Below are positions 6,848-9,562 of a stretch of 9,562 bases of DNA, piece by piece. This stretch comes from an uncultured Candidatus Udaeobacter sp. (GTDB taxonomy: Bacteria > Verrucomicrobiota > Verrucomicrobiia > Chthoniobacterales > UBA10450). The stretch's first letter is position 1, and every line of letters begins with the position of its first letter. The notes below the pieces were generated by a model that saw only the letters and a list, made by a program, of their open reading frames with translations, did no database searches and had not been told where the DNA came from. The DNA lies in NCBI GenBank assembly GCA_955652245.1, contig CATPAV010000124.1, positions 1 to 9,562 on the forward strand. The letters run 5' to 3'. A program made the position numbers and the translations under genes.

Positions 6848-7376
6848 TTTTTAACGCTCGCGCGGACCGTATCGAGCTGTCCGGCCGAACCGAGCTTTTC
6901 GTTTCTGTGCGCTATGGAAATCGGCGTACTCCTTAACAAAGACCTTCCCTGTTCAACACGGTCCAACATTCCCAGTTCGGCTCCCACGCGAATGCCTTTT
7001 GCGCGCGCGCGGTCGACCACTCGTTTTGTAATCGCAAACGTTCTTCTCGAAAGACTCATGGCTCACATCAATCAGACCGAGCTATAAAAGCCCGAGTCGA
7101 TGCTGTCGTAACAGGTTTCTTCATCTCCGTGATCGAGATGCACCGCGAAGATCGCCTCCGGGTACATTTATTCGGATTTACGGATCATGGCTTTGAGCAT
7201 CCGTTTGTCGGCGTATTTTTCGAGCACCCTTGGAGAGTTGGATGATAAACGGGGCCCGGCTTTGGACGTTTTCCGCCAAAAAGACCGAGCAGTTGTTCCA
7301 TGGTGTTGATGTTGTAGGCGCCGACGGCGAACTTGCCGTAAGCGACCTTGTAAAGCTGAGCAGTAGTGACAATCAT
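6844..7376 (-). pseudogene. Decayed class II fructose-bisphosphate aldolase
   Basis: The minus strand from ATG 7376 reads MIVTTAQLYKVAYGKFAVGAY, the start of the long class II (zinc) aldolase family. The reading then jumps frames. Lesions visible: an extra A in the run at 7269-7272 (needed to reach GNVQSRAPFIIQLSKGAR), an extra A in the run at 7216-7220 (to reach YADKRMLKAMI), an in-frame TAA at 7168-7170, a lost base near 7075 after DSIDSGFYSSV, and an extra base near 7036-7038 before AITKRVVDRARAKGIRV. After AELGMLDRVEQG (about 6950) the sequence skips to the family C-terminus, KEYADF and IAHRNEKLGSAGQLD, with another extra base between them, ending VKK and TAG at 6844-6846. An intact enzyme has about 320-350 residues, so roughly half is missing, including the central phosphate-binding and catalytic core. 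The zinc-site segment AVHLDHGDE survives at the sequence level. This is clearly non-functional as aldolase. Confidence 0.9.
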
Positions 7377-7514
7377 ATGTTTAAGAAGAAGATATCGATC
7401 TTACCCGCGGGTGGCGGACGAGCACAAAATCTAATTCCAAAATCCTAAATCGGAGATTCGAAAAATTTAGTTTCGGTTTAGCTCACACGGCAACATCATC
7501 TGGCGAGCTCCCTC

Positions 7515-8303
7515 ATGAGAATCGTTGCGCTTGCGAATCAGAAAGGTGGCGTCGGTAAAACGACCACAGCTGTCAATGTCGGCGCCGCACTGGCGGAACT
7601 TGGCCATCGCATTTTACTCATCGATCTTGACCCACAAGCGAACGCGACGAGTTCGTTTGGGTTGCAAGGAGCGGATGAAACCAGTCTTTATGATCCGTTA
7701 CTTGGCGGCGCGTCCATTACGGAAAAAATCCTGCCCACGCGGCGCGACGGTCTCTTCATCGTACCCGCCAATATCGATTTGGCTGGTGCCGAAGTAGAGA
7801 TTGCCCGAATGCCGAATCATCTCACAAGGCTGGCGGAAACGCTTAAGCCACTGCAGGACGACAGCACGTTCGATTTTGTTCTGCTTGATTGTCCGCCGTC
7901 GCTCGGAATTCTCATGAGCAATGCACTCGCCGCCGCCGATGAACTTTTGACGCCGATCCAGTGTGAGTATTTCGCGCTCGAGGGTCTGGTGAAAATTGTT
8001 CGATTAGTCGAGCAGGTGCGCGATTCCGGGGCGAACCGCCGGCTCGAGATTAGCGGTATTGTTATGACAATGTTCGACCGTCGAACTAACCTCAGCGCCC
8101 AAGTCGTGGCGGAGGTGCGCGAGCATTTTGCCGAACGCGTTTACGAAACGGTCATCCCGCGCAGCGTGCGCTTGAGCGAGGCGCCAAGCTTCGGCAAATC
8201 GATCCTGGAATATGACCCCAATGGAGCTGCCGCAACTGCCTATCGCGCGCTCGCGCGCGAGTTCATCCAACGGCACGCTTCGTCTGCCACTGCTCGCGGG
8301 TGA
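7515..8303 (+). CDS. parA: ParA/Soj-type chromosome partitioning ATPase
   Basis: The 262-residue protein is a full-length deviant Walker A ATPase of the chromosomal Soj/ParA type. It begins MRIVALANQKGGVGKTTTAV, with the deviant P-loop KGGVGKTT at 10-17. DLDPQAN at 37-43 and Walker B LLDCPPSLG at 123-131 follow. Late in the protein, VIPRSVRLSEAPSFGKSI is the conserved C-terminal block of Soj proteins, including basic residues implicated in non-specific DNA binding. There is no N-terminal helix-turn-helix, unlike plasmid ParA of the type Ia class. The family forms ATP-dependent dimers on the nucleoid and works with ParB at parS sites. ParB would normally be encoded directly downstream; here the next gene is a convergent acetyltransferase whose end overlaps by 41 bp. 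ATG 7515 has only a weak GGCGAG in front of it. Confidence 0.95.
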   Translation: MRIVALANQKGGVGKTTTAVNVGAALAELGHRILLIDLDPQANATSSFGLQGADETSLYDPLLGGASITEKILPTRRDGLFIVPANIDLAGAEVEIARMPNHLTRLAETLKPLQDDSTFDFVLLDCPPSLGILMSNALAAADELLTPIQCEYFALEGLVKIVRLVEQVRDSGANRRLEISGIVMTMFDRRTNLSAQVVAEVREHFAERVYETVIPRSVRLSEAPSFGKSILEYDPNGAAATAYRALAREFIQRHASSATARG

Positions 8304-8793
8304 TTGCAAAAACAAACGTGGGGAAACCACGAAAGACTGTTTCGTTTTCGACCTTCATTCCGTTTTTCTCGGCGACACGGCGCGACGGTAAATTGTCGGG
8401 ATGGATGAGTGAAATCACGCGCGGCAATTTAAGATCGCGAAACGCGTGATCGCGCACCGCTTGCGCTGCTTCGGTCGCCAGTCCTCGGCCCCAGTAGTCG
8501 GGATGAAGCCGATAAGCAATTTCGATTTCGTCCGTTCCATCTACCTGTTGATGAAGGAAACCGCAATAGCCGATGAGACGACTATCGACGCGATGAATGG
8601 CGGCAAATTGAGAGGGAAGTCCGCCATGCTGCCAGTCAATGACTTTGTCCAGAAAGGCAGTGGTTTGCTCCCGTGGAAAAACACCCAGCGAAAAGCGCAT
8701 GAAATCCGCATTCGCCATCAGCTCTGACAGAAGATCGACATCTTCCTTGCCAAATGGTCGAAGAATCAGACGGGCTGTTTCAAGAACCGGCAT
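8263..8793 (-). CDS. GNAT N-acetyltransferase, RimJ/RimL-like
   Basis: The 176-residue product is a single GNAT domain (Acetyltransf_3 type). It starts LETARLILRPFGKEDVD, the usual first strand of RimJ/RimL-like enzymes. It continues with SRLIGYCGFL (71-80), EIEIAYRLHPDYWGRGLATEA (89-109) with the acetyl-CoA pyrophosphate loop WGRGLA (101-106), and HPDNLPSRRVAEKNGM (131-146), where Asn134 and Ser137 are the conserved late-motif residues. Relatives acetylate ribosomal protein N-termini, amino acids, antibiotics or small amines; the substrate cannot be read from this sequence. The final 41 bp overlap the end of parA on the opposite strand. It is divergent from the uracil-DNA glycosylase gene 48 bp away, and a TATAAA (8834-8829 on the minus strand) inside the shared palindrome could serve as its -10 box. 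Confidence 0.9.
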   Translation of the reverse strand: MPVLETARLILRPFGKEDVDLLSELMANADFMRFSLGVFPREQTTAFLDKVIDWQHGGLPSQFAAIHRVDSRLIGYCGFLHQQVDGTDEIEIAYRLHPDYWGRGLATEAAQAVRDHAFRDLKLPRVISLIHPDNLPSRRVAEKNGMKVENETVFRGFPTFVFAITREQWQTKRAVG

Positions 8794-8823
8794 CCAGTTA
8801 ATGAAGACGAGGAATGAGCGAGT

Positions 8824-8840
8824 TTCGATTTATAATCGAA
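8824..8840. promoter_or_regulatory. Palindrome over a consensus -10 box between the GNAT and udgX genes
   Basis: TTCGATTTATAATCGAA is a perfect inverted repeat with 7-bp arms and a TAT centre. It contains a consensus TATAAT on the plus strand (8831-8836), ending 5 nt before the udgX ATG, and a TATAAA on the minus strand (8834-8829), about 35 nt before the GNAT ATG. I find no good -35 box for the plus-strand promoter, which can mean activator dependence. The arrangement could be an operator over a bidirectional promoter. It matches no LexA box that I recognise. Confidence 0.5.
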
Positions 8841-8841
8841 T

Positions 8842-9483
8842 ATGCCCACTAAGACCGGGGAGAGCTGGCGGCCTGCGCCGGTGCCCGAGACGTCGAGTTT
8901 AACTGAAGTTCGCGAAGCTTCGCGCGAATGCACGGCGTGCCATCTTTACAAATGCGCGACACAAACTGTCTTTGGCGAAGGACCCAAATGCGCGCCGATT
9001 ATGTTGGTCGGCGAACAACCGGGAGATTATGAAGACGTCGCTGGCAAGCCGTTTGTCGGACCAGCGGGAAAAATCATGGACCGCGCCCTGGAGGAAGCGG
9101 GAATCAATCGCAGCCACGTTTACGTGACGAACGCGGTCAAGCATTTTAAATGGGAGCCACGCGGCAAGCGCCGAATTCACAAGAAACCAAACTCGCGCGA
9201 GATCGCAGCCTGCCGCCCATGGCTCGAGGCAGAGTTGCGTCTGGTGAAACCGAAGTTGTTGGTCTGCCTCGGCGCCACCGCCGCACAAGCGATCTTCGGT
9301 TCGTCGTTCCGCGTCACGCGGGAGCGCGGCAAAGTTCTATCGTCGAAGCTCGCGTCAAAAGTCGTGGCGACAGTTCATCCCTCCTCTTTGCTTCGGCAGC
9401 CGGACGAAGAATCGCGCGAACGTGAATACGATCGCTTCGTTGTCGATCTTCGCGCTGCCGTAAAGGCAGCCAGCGAGGCTTGA
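8842..9483 (+). CDS. udgX: UdgX-type uracil-DNA glycosylase / covalent uracil-DNA binding protein
   Basis: The 213-residue protein belongs to the family 4-like uracil-DNA glycosylases and has the marks of UdgX. These are the motif GEQPGDYEDVAGKPFVGPAG (57-76), where most family 4 enzymes have GEAPG, and the extra loop KRRIH (109-113). In Mycobacterium smegmatis UdgX, the His of this loop attacks the deoxyribose and leaves the enzyme covalently bound to uracil-containing DNA. Here that residue is His113. The second active-site motif is HPSSLL (179-184). Iron-sulphur cluster ligands are probably Cys30, Cys33, Cys124 and possibly Cys142, a CX2C...CX17C arrangement. It acts in the cytoplasm on U:G or dUTP-derived uracil in DNA. 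No Shine-Dalgarno is present, and TATAAT ends 5 nt before the ATG, so translation is probably leaderless. The gene stands alone, with no SplB-like or DUF4130 partner in the window. Confidence 0.93.
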   Translation: MPTKTGESWRPAPVPETSSLTEVREASRECTACHLYKCATQTVFGEGPKCAPIMLVGEQPGDYEDVAGKPFVGPAGKIMDRALEEAGINRSHVYVTNAVKHFKWEPRGKRRIHKKPNSREIAACRPWLEAELRLVKPKLLVCLGATAAQAIFGSSFRVTRERGKVLSSKLASKVVATVHPSSLLRQPDEESREREYDRFVVDLRAAVKAASEA

Positions 9484-9485
9484 AA

Positions 9486-9514
9486 ACCTGTGGCGGCGAA
9501 CTGTCGCCGCAGGT
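9486..9514 (+). terminator. Hairpin after udgX, possible terminator
   Basis: Three bases after the udgX stop, ACCT (9486-9489) and GCGGCGA (9493-9499 region) pair with TCGCCGC (9504-9510) and AGGT (9511-9514), leaving a GTG bulge and an ACTG loop. This is a GC-rich stem of about 11 pairs. The following sequence CTTCACTTTTGG has only a broken T-run, so this is either a weak intrinsic terminator or a mRNA 3'-protecting hairpin. Confidence 0.5.
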
Positions 9515-9562
9515 CTTCACTTTTGGTCTTGTTCCTAAGGTACGGCTTTGGTGCTGTCGGAG

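Noticed and set aside
6844..7059. 71-codon minus-strand ORF as a real small gene
   Set aside because: It joins two separated aldolase fragments (TKRVVDRARAKGIRV and NEKLGSAGQLD) across a deletion, so it is part of the pseudogene.
7445..7470. CTAAAT / ATTTAG inverted repeat upstream of parA
   Set aside because: Six-base arms with a 14-bp gap in AT-rich sequence are expected by chance.

Overview
The window looks like chromosomal DNA from a diderm bacterium, most likely a soil Verrucomicrobiota (Chthoniobacterales-like). It encodes LpxD, so the cell makes lipid A, and a small lipoprotein with a lipobox. Most start codons have no clear Shine-Dalgarno sequence. A 45-residue Arg/Lys-rich protein and a plant/cyanobacterial-type GlgC also fit. 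The taxonomic guess is an inference from protein style, because no rRNA or other marker gene is present.

Layout from left to right: (1) the N-terminal 161 codons of a GspE/PilB-type secretion or pilus ATPase, on the minus strand and running off the left edge; (2) glmS on the minus strand, with an intrinsic terminator whose upstream arm lies inside its last codons; (3) glgC on the plus strand, divergent from glmS; (4) a minus-strand pair made of a membrane-anchored coiled-coil protein followed by a 20-bp-overlapping small lipoprotein; (5) a plus-strand pair made of a 45-aa very basic protein and a YacP/Rae1-like NYN-domain nuclease; (6) lpxD on the minus strand, overlapping the nuclease tail by 6 bp; (7) a REP-pair (BIME-like) element bounded by GTAG and CTAC; (8) a decayed class II fructose-bisphosphate aldolase pseudogene with several frameshifts, a nonsense codon and a large internal deletion; (9) a ParA/Soj ATPase gene without a parB beside it; (10) a GNAT acetyltransferase overlapping the parA tail on the opposite strand; (11) a udgX-type uracil-DNA glycosylase carrying the KRRIH loop, then a hairpin.

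The genes are mostly housekeeping: amino-sugar supply (GlmS) and lipid A acylation (LpxD) both feed the envelope, GlgC makes ADP-glucose for glycogen, ParA segregates chromosomes, and UdgX handles uracil in DNA. I see no defence island, phage, transposase, CRISPR array, tRNA or rRNA. The parts most worth a second look are UdgX and the palindrome over its -10 box, the REP pair beside the aldolase pseudogene, the tiny basic protein, and a recurring promoter geometry in which the -10 box sits 5-6 nt before the start codon (probable leaderless mRNAs). Gaps between genes are all short. The only gene-free stretch above 300 bp is 6844-7376, which is filled by the aldolase pseudogene. In 7377-7514 I see only AT-rich sequence upstream of parA, with no promoter I can defend.
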